Of a stretch of 64,000 bases of DNA, positions 44,080 to 55,000 are shown in pieces; positions within the stretch are counted from its first letter, which is position 1, and every line of letters starts with the position of its first letter. Origin of the DNA: an uncultured Bacteroidota bacterium (GTDB lineage Bacteria; Bacteroidota; Bacteroidia; Chitinophagales; Chitinophagaceae); contig CAIVEW010000089.1 of assembly GCA_903905065.1 (NCBI GenBank), forward strand, positions 62,001 through 126,000, in the 5' to 3' direction. The position numbers were made by a program, and so were the translations under genes. Under the pieces are notes generated by a model. It saw only the letters and a program-made list of their open reading frames with translations. It was not told the DNA's origin and searched no databases.

Positions 44080-44213
44080 ATTGTTATGTAAAGCAAGTGT
44101 AGTTGAAACGTTCCTGCTCGTATCAATCCAGAGAAATTACTTTACATAATATTTCCACGTCCTCTCATCACCTCTGGTTAATAAGCATTTTATTTTGTGG
44201 AATTATTCACTTT

Positions 44214-44612
44214 TTAAAATGATTGTATCATGAACAAACACACCAAGAATATTGATGAATTAGTATCTACATATGATATACAGTCTCCCCCTGATGAGCC
44301 GATCAGTTTTGCCCACCGCATTTGCCCCAAACAGTTATAGCTCGTCATCAAAATATTATTAACCGCTCCATAAGGTGTGGCATGAAATGTGTCCGCAGTT
44401 ACAGGATCATCGCCCAGCTGGCTTAACGCATACACATTGCTGTTTGGATCTGTGCACATTCGCTTCACCTGCTCGTTTTGAGCGGACGGCAGAGAACTAA
44501 AATCATAAATCGTGCCGCCGCCACTAGCCCACTTAAATTGTTGCGCATGAGATGGCAACACCAGAGAAAATGTGATAAGGCATATTAAAAAAGTTGTCAA
44601 AATTCCTTTCAT
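44214..44612 (-). pseudogene. truncated copy of the beta-propeller/PKD surface protein
   Basis: 132 residues against 721-723 in the two intact paralogues upstream. The signal peptide and first propeller strands match closely (QQFKWASGGGTIYDFSS, RMCTDPNSNVYALSQLGDDPVTADTF, MTSYNCLGQMRWAKLIGSS). Similarity stops abruptly after about residue 111 (SGGDC), and 20 unrelated residues precede the stop. All later propeller, PKD and sorting domains are lost. The break lies about 130 bases from the palindrome cluster, which may mark the deletion or insertion event. Confidence 0.8.
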
Positions 44613-44631
44613 AGAAATTAGACTGGCAATT

Positions 44632-46803
44632 TTATCCTTTCACTACTTTTACGATATTCCGCGATCCGTCTGTGCCGGTTAATTCAAGTATATACACCCC
44701 TTTCGAACACACCGTTGTTGAGATCGAGCTGCTACCAGCGTTCAAGTTGCCTCGCATCACGCATTCGCCGGTGACGTTAAGCAGACGATAAGTAGTGTTT
44801 TGAGGGATACCCGCAATGTGGAGTTCATTCGTTACCGGGTTGGGGTACACTTCGATGGTGGCGAGAGAAAAACCAGCAACACCCGTTGTACTCACGACAA
44901 CAGTATGGCAAGCCGAATCATTGCCACAGCTAGTATAGGCAGTGACGCACACTGTATAGGTACCGGTAGCCGTATAAGTATGTAAAGCCGTAGAACCGCT
45001 GCCGCTTGTTCCATCTCCATAATTCCACAACACGCTATCCAACCCCAATGTAGTGCCAGTGTACGTAAATCCTATCGTGTGAGTGCCAGTGTCACTAAAA
45101 GATGCAATAGGAGTTGTGCAGATCACGACAACCACATCGCTGCAATGTATATCACTGCCGCAATCTGTATAGACTGTGGCGCAGGCATTGTAGGTGCCAG
45201 AGGAGGCATAGGTGTGCAACGGCGTTGTGCCAGTGGTAGTAGCAGAGCCATCCCCGAAATTCCACACAACGCTGTCTATGCCGGATGTAGTGCCGGTGTA
45301 CGTAAAACCTATAGTATGGGTACCTGTATCCGTATATGCTGCCTCAGGTGAAGATGTGCAACTGCAATCAACGCCGTATTTCATCACAAAGAAATCAGTA
45401 TTGCCGCCGACCGATATATAAGGAGCGGTTATTAGCGGCCCGGCCCAAATACTGTCGGTTACATAACCTCCTATATATATGTTTCCGACCTTATCAGACG
45501 CTGTAGCTGTACCTTGATTATAAAAACCGTCACCATATAAGGATTGTATTGTTTGCAGATCACCTGCGGAATCGACGATAACAAAATATGGAAGCCAATC
45601 CATACCCGGAGGGGTAACGATATTAGCACCACTTTCATCAAGTACCTCTCCTACATAAGTACCAATTGCAGCTACTTTATTATTTGGCAACAGGGTTATG
45701 GAACTGAAAAGGTTTACAGACAGAGTGCCTTCAAAATTTCTAAACCATTCCACATGTCCGTTCGTATCAGCAGTCATAACGACAGACATATCTCCGCCCA
45801 AATGGCTCCTCGAAACGGAATCTCCGTTAAAAGAAAATGTAGCCGATTGTGTACTTCCGCTAAAATGCAAGTGCTTAGCATTATCTAACACTATCCCCGA
45901 AAAAGCGTTATCATCACCGTGCCCGCAAAAATATTGCCAGAGCTTATTTCTGCTTATGTCGAATGCCGCCGCAAAAAATGTATCAACCCCGGCTCCGAAA
46001 GATTGGTTTACTTCGCCATATACATACATTTTGTTGGTGGCGGGATCAATGACCGCACCTCGCACATACCATTCCGAATCTAAATCTAACCTCGTTGCGC
46101 TCAATAACGTTCCCGACGGGGCGTAGGCCATATCATATACACCATAAACGCTGGTAACAGTTGGCGTAAGAGGAGTTCCCGTCGCCTGAACATAGCACAA
46201 ATAATGCATGTTATTAGCACCATCTATTGCAATCGCGTCCGCAAGGCTAGCAACAGCGGTTTCACCGGCAAAGCTATTAGGCCCTACATACCGTATCCAT
46301 TTAAAATGTCCGCTTGTGTCAAACTTTATAAGACCCACTGATAAATAATTAGAAGCAGGAGGCCCAATAGTAGTGTCATTTCCGATATACATTATAGTTC
46401 CTCCTGCACTAAACGAACCCGCCACATAAATATTACCTAGACTGTCTGCCTGCAAACCAAATGGAGTTACGCCGTACCCTGTGTTCTGTAGCAGTTTAGC
46501 CCACCGCATTTGCCCGTTGCAGTTATAGCTTGTTAGCACAACGTTGGGATTCACGCCTATGCTGGTTTCGTTGAATGTATCGGCGAAAACCGGATCATTA
46601 CCGACCTGGCTTAATACATAGATATTCCCATTGGGGTCTGTGCACATGTACTTTACTTGTTCATAATGACCGCTTCCTGATGAAGTTAAATCATAAGCCG
46701 TCCCACCCCCATGCACCCATTGAAATTGCTGCGCATTTAAACTGATAAGAGTTGAAAGACAAGCGATAAGGCACAGTAAAAAAGCTCTCAAAAATTCTTT
46801 CAT
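44632..46803 (-). CDS. surface protein: propeller-like repeats, two PKD domains, T9SS sorting domain
   Basis: A 723-residue exported protein. It has a signal peptide (ending SLNAQ) and a body of SBBP-like repeats typical of beta-propellers (MCTDPNGNIYVLSQVGNDP, LQADSLGNIYVAGSF, VLDNAKHLHFSGSTQSA). Two PKD domains follow (SVVWNFGDGSATTTG and SVLWNYGDGTSGSG, about 505-640), then a type A sorting domain (VYPNPVTNELHIAGIP...GVYILELTG). It should be exported by T9SS to the cell surface. It is the middle of three tandem paralogues and its start lies 18 bases after the next gene's end, so they are co-transcribed. Confidence 0.85.
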   Translation of the reverse strand: MKEFLRAFLLCLIACLSTLISLNAQQFQWVHGGGTAYDLTSSGSGHYEQVKYMCTDPNGNIYVLSQVGNDPVFADTFNETSIGVNPNVVLTSYNCNGQMRWAKLLQNTGYGVTPFGLQADSLGNIYVAGSFSAGGTIMYIGNDTTIGPPASNYLSVGLIKFDTSGHFKWIRYVGPNSFAGETAVASLADAIAIDGANNMHYLCYVQATGTPLTPTVTSVYGVYDMAYAPSGTLLSATRLDLDSEWYVRGAVIDPATNKMYVYGEVNQSFGAGVDTFFAAAFDISRNKLWQYFCGHGDDNAFSGIVLDNAKHLHFSGSTQSATFSFNGDSVSRSHLGGDMSVVMTADTNGHVEWFRNFEGTLSVNLFSSITLLPNNKVAAIGTYVGEVLDESGANIVTPPGMDWLPYFVIVDSAGDLQTIQSLYGDGFYNQGTATASDKVGNIYIGGYVTDSIWAGPLITAPYISVGGNTDFFVMKYGVDCSCTSSPEAAYTDTGTHTIGFTYTGTTSGIDSVVWNFGDGSATTTGTTPLHTYASSGTYNACATVYTDCGSDIHCSDVVVVICTTPIASFSDTGTHTIGFTYTGTTLGLDSVLWNYGDGTSGSGSTALHTYTATGTYTVCVTAYTSCGNDSACHTVVVSTTGVAGFSLATIEVYPNPVTNELHIAGIPQNTTYRLLNVTGECVMRGNLNAGSSSISTTVCSKGVYILELTGTDGSRNIVKVVKG

Positions 46804-46821
46804 AGAAATAAGATTGGTAAT

Positions 46822-48987
46822 TTATCCCTTCACTACCCGTACTATATTCCGCAATCCATCTGCGCCGGTCATTTCAAGAATATACACACCTGCCGAAAGC
46901 GAATTGGTTGAGATAGTGTTCATGCCGACTTTCAGATCGCCCATCATCACACATTCGCCCGTGACGTTCAGCAAGCGGTAACTGGTGTTTTGTGGCACGC
47001 CGGTTACGTATAGTTCATCCTTTGCCGGATTGGGGTATACCTGGACACCACCGAGACAAAGACCGGTCACACCCGTTGTGCTCACGACAACAGTATGGCA
47101 AGCCGAATCGCTCCGACAATTCGTGTATGCAGTCACGCAGACCGTATAAGTGCCTGTAGCGGTGTAAGTATGCAACGGCCCAGTACCAGTGCCGGTTATG
47201 CCGTCCCCGAAATTCCAAACTACGCTGTCTATGCCTGTGGTAGTACCGGTATAGGTGAATCCGATGGTATGAGTGCCGGTATCAGAAAAAGATGCCGTGG
47301 GAGTTACCGTGCAGATCGAAACGGTGACATCTGTGCAGTGCATGTCATTGCCGCAACTTGAATAGACCGTGACGCAAGCGGTATAGTTCCCTGATGCCGT
47401 GTAGGTATGGATCGGGTTTGTGGTGGCTGCGGTCGCAGAGCCATCCCCGAAATTCCAAACCGTGCTATCTATGCCCGAGGTTGTGCCGGTATAGGTGAAG
47501 CCAATTGTTGCCGAGCCGGTGTCTGAATACGCCGCAGTGGGCATGCTCGCACAACTGCAATCCACGCCGTACTTCATTACGAAGAAATCCGTATTGCCGC
47601 CAACGGTGTGATAGGCTGGAATCGTACCGCCCCATGCACTATCGCCCATCTCACCACCGAAATAGATGTTGCCTATGCGATCCGCCGTAACTGCTGTAGC
47701 TACGCCACCGCCATCGGCATACACCTGCTGCATTGTTTCTAAATAGCCCGCCGAATCAAGAACGACAAAATACGGATTATCTGCTGCTGTCGGGGAAGTG
47801 GAAAATGATAATGAAGTTGTTGGATCGAGTACCGTACCAATGAAACCTCCTACAGCCGCTACCTTATTATTCGGCAGTAAGGTTATTGAAGTAAAAGAAT
47901 TCTCAGAAGATGTACTTTCAAATTTTCTAAACCATTCTACATGTCCATTTGTATCAGTAGTCATAACGACGGCCATATTTCCTGCAAAATGGCTTGCGGA
48001 AACTGAATCACCATTAAAGGAGAATGTGGAAGATTGTGTGCCCCCACTAAGATGCAAACGTTTTGCATTATCTAATACTATACCAGAAAATCCATCGTCA
48101 TCGCCATGCCCACATACGTATTGCCAAAGTTTATTCCGGCTCACGTCAAATGCGGCAGCATAAAAAGTATCAACTCCTGCTCCGAAAGACTGGTTTACTT
48201 CGCCATATACATACAGTTTGTTGGTAGCAGGGTCTATGACAGCACCATGCAAATACCATTCCGAATCTAAATCCAACCGCACTGCACTTAACAATGCCCC
48301 GATTGCATTGTAGGTCATATCATAGACGCCGTAAGTGCTGGTAACACCCGGCATAAGTAAAGTACCGGATGTAATGTAACAGAAATAATGCGCATTGTTT
48401 GAGCCATCAAGAGTAATAGGCCCACCATAGACCGAAGTTGCAGCAGCAAATGTGCTTGGGCCAACATAGCGTATCCAGTCAAAGTGGCCGGTTGTATCCA
48501 GTTGAATTAAACCTATTGCTAAAAATTCAGACCCTGTTGCTGCGATTGCAGTATCATATCCGATATGCAATATGCCCCCGCTTGAAACGCCGAGGAAATC
48601 TCCCGCTACATAAATATGCCCAAGACTATCAGCCATAATGCCAAAAGCAGTACAATCGCCAGCAGTCGTGGAGATCAGCTTTGACCATCTCATTTGTCCG
48701 TTGCAGTTATAGCTTGTGATAAGCAGATTTACATCTGCACCATGCGCAAGCCCGTGAAAGGTATCTGCAACAATAGGATCGTTACCGACCTGGCTTAACG
48801 CATAGACATTGCCATTGGGGTCGGTACACATATATTCTGTTTGCTCAGATTCATGTGATGGTAGCGAACTAAAATCCTCAATAGTTCCCCCGCCATGCAC
48901 CCATTTAAATTGCTGCGCCTGTGAAAATGTTATATTCAACAAGAATAAGAAATTGCAAAGCACTATTCTCATTATCCTCTTTTTCAT
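46822..48987 (-). CDS. surface protein paralogue: propeller-like repeats, two PKD domains, T9SS sorting domain
   Basis: 721 residues from the ATG encoding MKKRIMRIVLCNFLFLLNITFSQAQ; the track ORF adds 25 unlikely residues. Same layout as its neighbour: propeller repeats (MCTDPNGNVYALSQVGNDPI, GIMADSLGHIYVAGDF), two PKD domains (STVWNFGDGSATAAT, SVVWNFGDGITGTG) and a type A sorting domain (VYPNPAKDELYVTGVP). Some segments are nearly identical to the neighbour (YVYGEVNQSFGAGVDTF), others have drifted, indicating tandem duplication with possible gene conversion. Confidence 0.85.
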   Translation of the reverse strand: MKKRIMRIVLCNFLFLLNITFSQAQQFKWVHGGGTIEDFSSLPSHESEQTEYMCTDPNGNVYALSQVGNDPIVADTFHGLAHGADVNLLITSYNCNGQMRWSKLISTTAGDCTAFGIMADSLGHIYVAGDFLGVSSGGILHIGYDTAIAATGSEFLAIGLIQLDTTGHFDWIRYVGPSTFAAATSVYGGPITLDGSNNAHYFCYITSGTLLMPGVTSTYGVYDMTYNAIGALLSAVRLDLDSEWYLHGAVIDPATNKLYVYGEVNQSFGAGVDTFYAAAFDVSRNKLWQYVCGHGDDDGFSGIVLDNAKRLHLSGGTQSSTFSFNGDSVSASHFAGNMAVVMTTDTNGHVEWFRKFESTSSENSFTSITLLPNNKVAAVGGFIGTVLDPTTSLSFSTSPTAADNPYFVVLDSAGYLETMQQVYADGGGVATAVTADRIGNIYFGGEMGDSAWGGTIPAYHTVGGNTDFFVMKYGVDCSCASMPTAAYSDTGSATIGFTYTGTTSGIDSTVWNFGDGSATAATTNPIHTYTASGNYTACVTVYSSCGNDMHCTDVTVSICTVTPTASFSDTGTHTIGFTYTGTTTGIDSVVWNFGDGITGTGTGPLHTYTATGTYTVCVTAYTNCRSDSACHTVVVSTTGVTGLCLGGVQVYPNPAKDELYVTGVPQNTSYRLLNVTGECVMMGDLKVGMNTISTNSLSAGVYILEMTGADGLRNIVRVVKG

Positions 48988-49064
48988 AGTTGTGTTTTTG
49001 TATAAAGTTAATACTCTAACGTTAAAACCCCCATCCCTATTGCAGGAATGGAGGGTAATCATGG

Positions 49065-52000
49065 TTAATGTGCCACTACCAACCTTTGTACTTGTAGCGC
49101 CTTGCCGTCTCCCTCCATGCGGATGATGTAAACTCCAGGCATCCAGTTCGCCGTATTTACCATCCAGCTTCCGCTCACTGTATTTGGCATGGTATAGTCT
49201 ATCTTCCTGCCCATAGCATCATAAATAGAGATGCTCTGGTCACTGTTTCCATCAGCGCCATAGTTATAAGAGATCGTCACCATGCTTGACGTTGGATTCG
49301 GGAAGACAAGCATCGCCGTGCTGACGTTTGCTTGCATGCCTGTGCTATTATTCGTCTTCCCTGTATCAGCGGGTGAATGTCCATTCCGTTCTGATACCGA
49401 CCATGGGCAGTTCGGTAAAGGTACCCTCCGTTTGTAGTAACATCTTCTGCCATTGCTGGTGTCGGTAAATATTACCTGTATAGTAACACTGTCCGGCGGC
49501 GGCACTGCAAGTGTTGTAAAAGTCAGCGTCATGGGCGGCTGGACTCCATATGAAGCAAGAATACCAGAGAACGGATCAATAGGACCAATGTCAGTACCTA
49601 GCGTATATATATATCCTCCGCCTGGGCTATACATTGTAATCGTCATGCTGTAGGTTGCAGGGTTAGTTGTGTCGCAGACAATCGCCACATGGAGCGAATC
49701 GCCCTGACACGTATCGCAATGCGCAACCGTAACGTCCATAGTATCGGATATTTTCGCGCACAATCCGTTGTTTAAATTCCACTGATATTCACCACCGCTA
49801 TCTACTACATACGACCCCATGAGACTTGATGTGCCGGACTCCGCTACTATATCATTGCGCAGCCAGGCCCAATAGCTAAACGTAACATCCGGCGGGCCAT
49901 ATAAGGTGATCGGCAACTGTTCCTCACAAAGCGAATAGCAGCCAGTTGGCAGATATGGAAAATACGTATCCGGTGCAAGCGGCACATAAGTATCCGAGGA
50001 ACTAATACAGCCGTACAGATCGGTAAACCATACACGATATGGCCCGCCAGAATAGATATCATCCACAGAATCGGTTGCACCATTGCTCCAATTGTAAAGA
50101 CCGACCCAGGGCGCTATTTCGGATGCCTTCAGTTCCAAATGGTAGGTGTTGCAATCTACCACGGTAACTGGCGATGCTATTACTGGGTTCGGCGGTAGCG
50201 GGTAAATGTTTATGCTGTCTATAGCTGATGTGTCATAGCAGGAAGTGCCTGAAGGTGTATCTGTGATTCCCAAAACCAGCATATACTGGTAGATCGAATC
50301 CGCAGAAAGGCCTGCGTCCACAATGTAGGGCAAAGAGCTTTCAGAATCGATACCACGCCACCATGCATAGGAAACGCCAGCACCTGCATAGCCAGACAGG
50401 TTCACTGTTTGTCCGTAGCAATAGTTTTGCAGGCCATAGATTTGTGCGTTCGGCGGTTGAATGATTTTTACGTATTGTGTGGGATAGAACGTTTGCTGAC
50501 ATTTATAAGAATCAATTACAGTCACCCAATACGAGCCTGACTGATAAACACTGTCAGCGCTCCCAACGGTTCCATTGCTCCATAGATAGATAAATGGCGC
50601 TGTTCCACTTGTTGTTGGAAATATAGCAAAATTTGTGACAAACGGCGCTGCATTAGAACAAACTACACCCCCTCCACCGTAAACACCCGTTAAAGTATTG
50701 TGATAAATTTGTACTGCTTCCGTTGTATCTGCCGTGCAGCCTATGGTATCAGTAACGGTTAGCAACACTGAAAAAGTATGCGGGTTGGTAGTGAATGTTG
50801 GCGACCAACTATATGTTCGCTGGGGATCCTGCAATAGATTAGAAGAGCTATCACCAAAGCTCCAATCGTAAGCAACAATGCCCGCTGTACTAGTGGCAGT
50901 GAATCTTATCGGCACATCCTCGCAGATCGGAGAAAGCGTATCAACAAACGCAGCATGAGGTCTGGCCGGTACAACAATGGGCAATGTAAACGTGCAACTG
51001 AATGTGCCGCCCGGCCGTGTGCCGGAGACTGTTTCGGTAATGTTGTAAGAGCCAATCGGTAGAGCTACGGTGAGGTTTGTCCCGCCGCCTAGTATTGTTC
51101 CGCTGTTATCCCAAACTATGGTGTCTATATGCCACCACGGCACATAGGCAGAATAATCAGTGAGCAGCAGGCTGTCATCTACACCTCCGGCGCATTTCAG
51201 CCGGTATCTGAAATTGGCAATAATACCTACCGTGTCCTGCTTGGTCGTATCTGCAATGCAGACACCGAAAGTCTTGGTAAATTCAAATGTATAAATGCCT
51301 GGTAAACCATAGGTGACTACGGCTATTGCACCGCCACCGGAAGTAGTAAAGCTCGTCGGAACTGTCGCCGGTCCCCATTCGGGACCGGTACCGCCTGTTG
51401 TGCCAGAACCATCCAGAGTTATTGAGTTGCAAATATCCGATGAAGTAACGATGAACGGAGTATCGCAATGAGGGTGAATGTGGAAGCCTCCCGTGTCGCA
51501 CATGGCATGGTTGATATTTACCACCTCGGAAACCCCCGAACAGCCATTGCTTGCGGTGACGGTAAAATAATAATTCTGAGGGCCGCCGGATGCAACATAT
51601 GTGGTATCCGTGGCGCCTGATATCGCCCCCGAACCGTTGTACCATTGGTAATCCAACCCAGTTACGTTATTCGTCACCGTGCCCACTAAGAGTGTGGTCA
51701 AACTGTCGCAACCCAGTATCTCGCCAGAAACACTGGTGTATGCTACCGGTCCTGGCAGAATTGGAATAGCTACCGAGCCACTGCCCGAGAGTGGGCAAGG
51801 CGCAGAGGAATCAGGTATTACTGTTACCCTAACGGTATAGATAATATTGCCGGTTGTCGTATTTAGCGGATACCTGTGCCCTGGCGATACGTTTGTAGTG
51901 GTCGTAGTTGTTGGTGTGCCGTCTCCAAAATCCCAAGTATAACTAATGCCTCCCGTATTCGAGGTAAACACCACCGGAGAATCAGGACATGCTGGCGATG

Positions 52001-55000
52001 GAACGGCAACAATGGTAACTCCCGGCGACGGCTGAACTACCACCGTGAGCGTATCCGATTTTACACTGTCGCATTTATGCACGGTCACGATGATCTTTGC
52101 AGTTGTGGCTGCTGTGACATTGTTCCACAAGATGGTATCAGCGGGCGCATGAGCACCGCGCACCACACTGCCTAAGGTATTCGGAGAGATAATCCAGTCA
52201 TATACTTCGCCGCGAGTGTAGTTGCAAGTATATCCTCTTTTTGAGTTGGCGCACGGCGTCGTATCTCCGGTGATATTTAGCTTGATGCTGTCAGTAGTAA
52301 TATTCACAGTATAGGCAGCGCCCAAACAATATGGCGGGAAAGTGTTCACATGGCTCACCAGCAGCTTCTTTGTGCCGGTGCTCGTCCACGTCACCGTCAC
52401 CGTATTGCCGACCGTTGTTGGGGAGATAATTCCACCAATGGCCTGCCAGGAATATACTGTGCCCGGTATATCGTTCCATGCCTTATAGTTATACAAACGC
52501 CCGAGGCATACGGTGTCAGGGCCGATAACGCTGTCAATCGCGCCCGGTGAACCGAGCACGTCAATGGTCAGTGGATTGGCGCAGAAGCCGCCAGTGGCCG
52601 AAAGCAGGTACGCACCCGGTGTTCCGAAAGTATGGGTGAATGAGCCAGAGCTGCTACCTGTCCCAATAACGCTGCCGGTAAGCACGCTTGATAAAACCCA
52701 GTTGCCGGATGCCCCGCCTGTGAGGTTGTATGTTTCGGTATAACCCTGGCATACCGTGGTTTGCCCGGTTATGGTATCTGGCGGAACTACAGACACTTTG
52801 AACAGCGCATTTCCGCCACACAGTTTTATCCTGTTTTGATACCATCCGTGTATCTCGTATGTGCCGAGGGAATCAAATTGCAGTATAACGGTATGGTCAT
52901 CACGGTAGCCAACGACTGCGCCGGGGTATCCGATGACTCCCCACATATATTGCGTTGCCGCCCAAAGCGGCAGGCTGTATTCATACTGTTCGCCTGCACA
53001 GACCACCGCAGGACCGGTAATGACGGGACTTTGCAATATCACGGGTATCTTTATTGTCGTGGTGTCGGAGCATACGCCGCTGCATCCGGGAGTGGCAAGG
53101 CTCACATAGCCAAAACCATCGGAACCGACATCGTTCCACTTCACAGTGATAGACGCAGTGCCTGAACCGGTTACGATAGTTCCGCCGATCACCGACCAGT
53201 TGTACGTTCCACAAGTAGCTGCCGTACTGTAAGTAGCGGTTTCGCTATCGCACACAATAGCTGCACATTGTATTTTCGGGGCCGGGTCGCTTGATACATT
53301 CAACACTTCGCGCATAGTGTCCGAACAGTTGCAGGCGTTCTTTACGACAAGTGTTACCGTATACGTGCCCGCTGCTGTATACGTATGCGATGGATCAGTT
53401 ATGGCTGTTCCTGTGCCGTCGCCGAAGTTCCATATCCATGACACTATTGGGGATGAAGAATCTGCCGTAGAAAAATCAGTAAATAAAATGTTGTCCGCAA
53501 GGCAATAGCTGGTACTGCCTGTGAAGAAATGCGCATGAGGCTTAGCTATTACTTTTATGCAAGCGATTGTTTCGGCAATGCAATGACTGGCAGTATCATA
53601 GAGTGTGATGGAGGCCGTAGTTCCAAGTGTGGGCCACATCACATCTATACTGTCGCCATAATTTGCGACGATGATACCCCCAACAACGCTCCATGTGAAC
53701 ATGCTGCCGCCGACGCCATTGCCATAATAACGCACAATGGAGCTGTCACATACAAGGATGCATCCCGTATCGGGTAGGATAGTTCCCGGTCCCACAAGAT
53801 CCCCGCCTGTTGCCAGTGTCTGGCAGGCGACGATAAAGTTGGTGGTGATGTACGGGATTTCATTAACGACGATAGCTGTGGTCGCAGTGCCTGTACCACA
53901 TAACGTAGTAGCGGTGTATGTAATCGTTACCGAGCCGGAGGCGATGCCCGTAACTATACCCGTCAAAAAACCTACCGTTGCAATGGCCGCATCACTACTG
54001 GTCCATGTGCCGCCGGTCATTCCATCGCTGAGTGTTATTGTGGAACCGGAGCATACGCCCAATGGGCCGGTAATAGGAAGCAGCGTATTATCATACACTT
54101 TCACTACTCTCGTTACGACTGATGTACCGCAACTATTGACTACGGAATAACTCAAAGTTGCGGTGCCCACAGCAACTCCTGTGGCTACTCCAGATGCAGA
54201 ACCAATGGTAACAATGCCGGTATTCCCGCTACTCCATACCCCACCACTAACAGAATCACTGAATGGAGCGGTAGACCCGACACATAGGGTATCAGTTCCT
54301 GAGATCGGTGGGACAACCGGCAAAGAATCAACAGAAATCGTGTAGGTGACAAAACAGCCTGTGCCTATCGTATAGGTGACTATGGCCGTACCTGTATGCA
54401 GCCCGGTGATCGTGCCGCTGGAACCGTCCACATTAATGGTGGTGCTACCGCTACTCCATGTGCCGCCAGCCGTAGAATCGCTGAGGATTATTCTTGCCAG
54501 CATGCAGACTGAATCTATGCCGTGTATAGGCAATGGCAACGGATTGACAGTAATTACTGCGCCTATATAACAACCCGTCGGAAGTATATATACGATGGTG
54601 TCACCGCCAGGGCTTACTCCCGTTACTGTACCCGAAACGGAGTCTATGGTCGCAATACCTGTGTTGAGGCTTATCCATGTACCGCCCGGGGAGTCATCCG
54701 ATAGCGCTGTTGTGTAGCTAACACAAACGGACAGCGCTCCGGAAATCGCAGATGGTAACGGGTTTACCGTAACAACAGTGGCAACACCGCATCCTGTCGG
54801 AAGTGTGTAACTAATAGTTGTGGTGCCGGAGGTTATACTTGTTACATGCCCCGTAGAGGAGCCGATCGTGGCAACCGAAATGTTATGGCTAGACCACGTA
54901 CCACCAGAGGTGGCATCAGTCAAATTTATCGTGTCGCCAGCGCACAACGGTGCATTTCCCGTAATTATTGCGGGGACGGGGTTTACGGTAACAGGGATCG

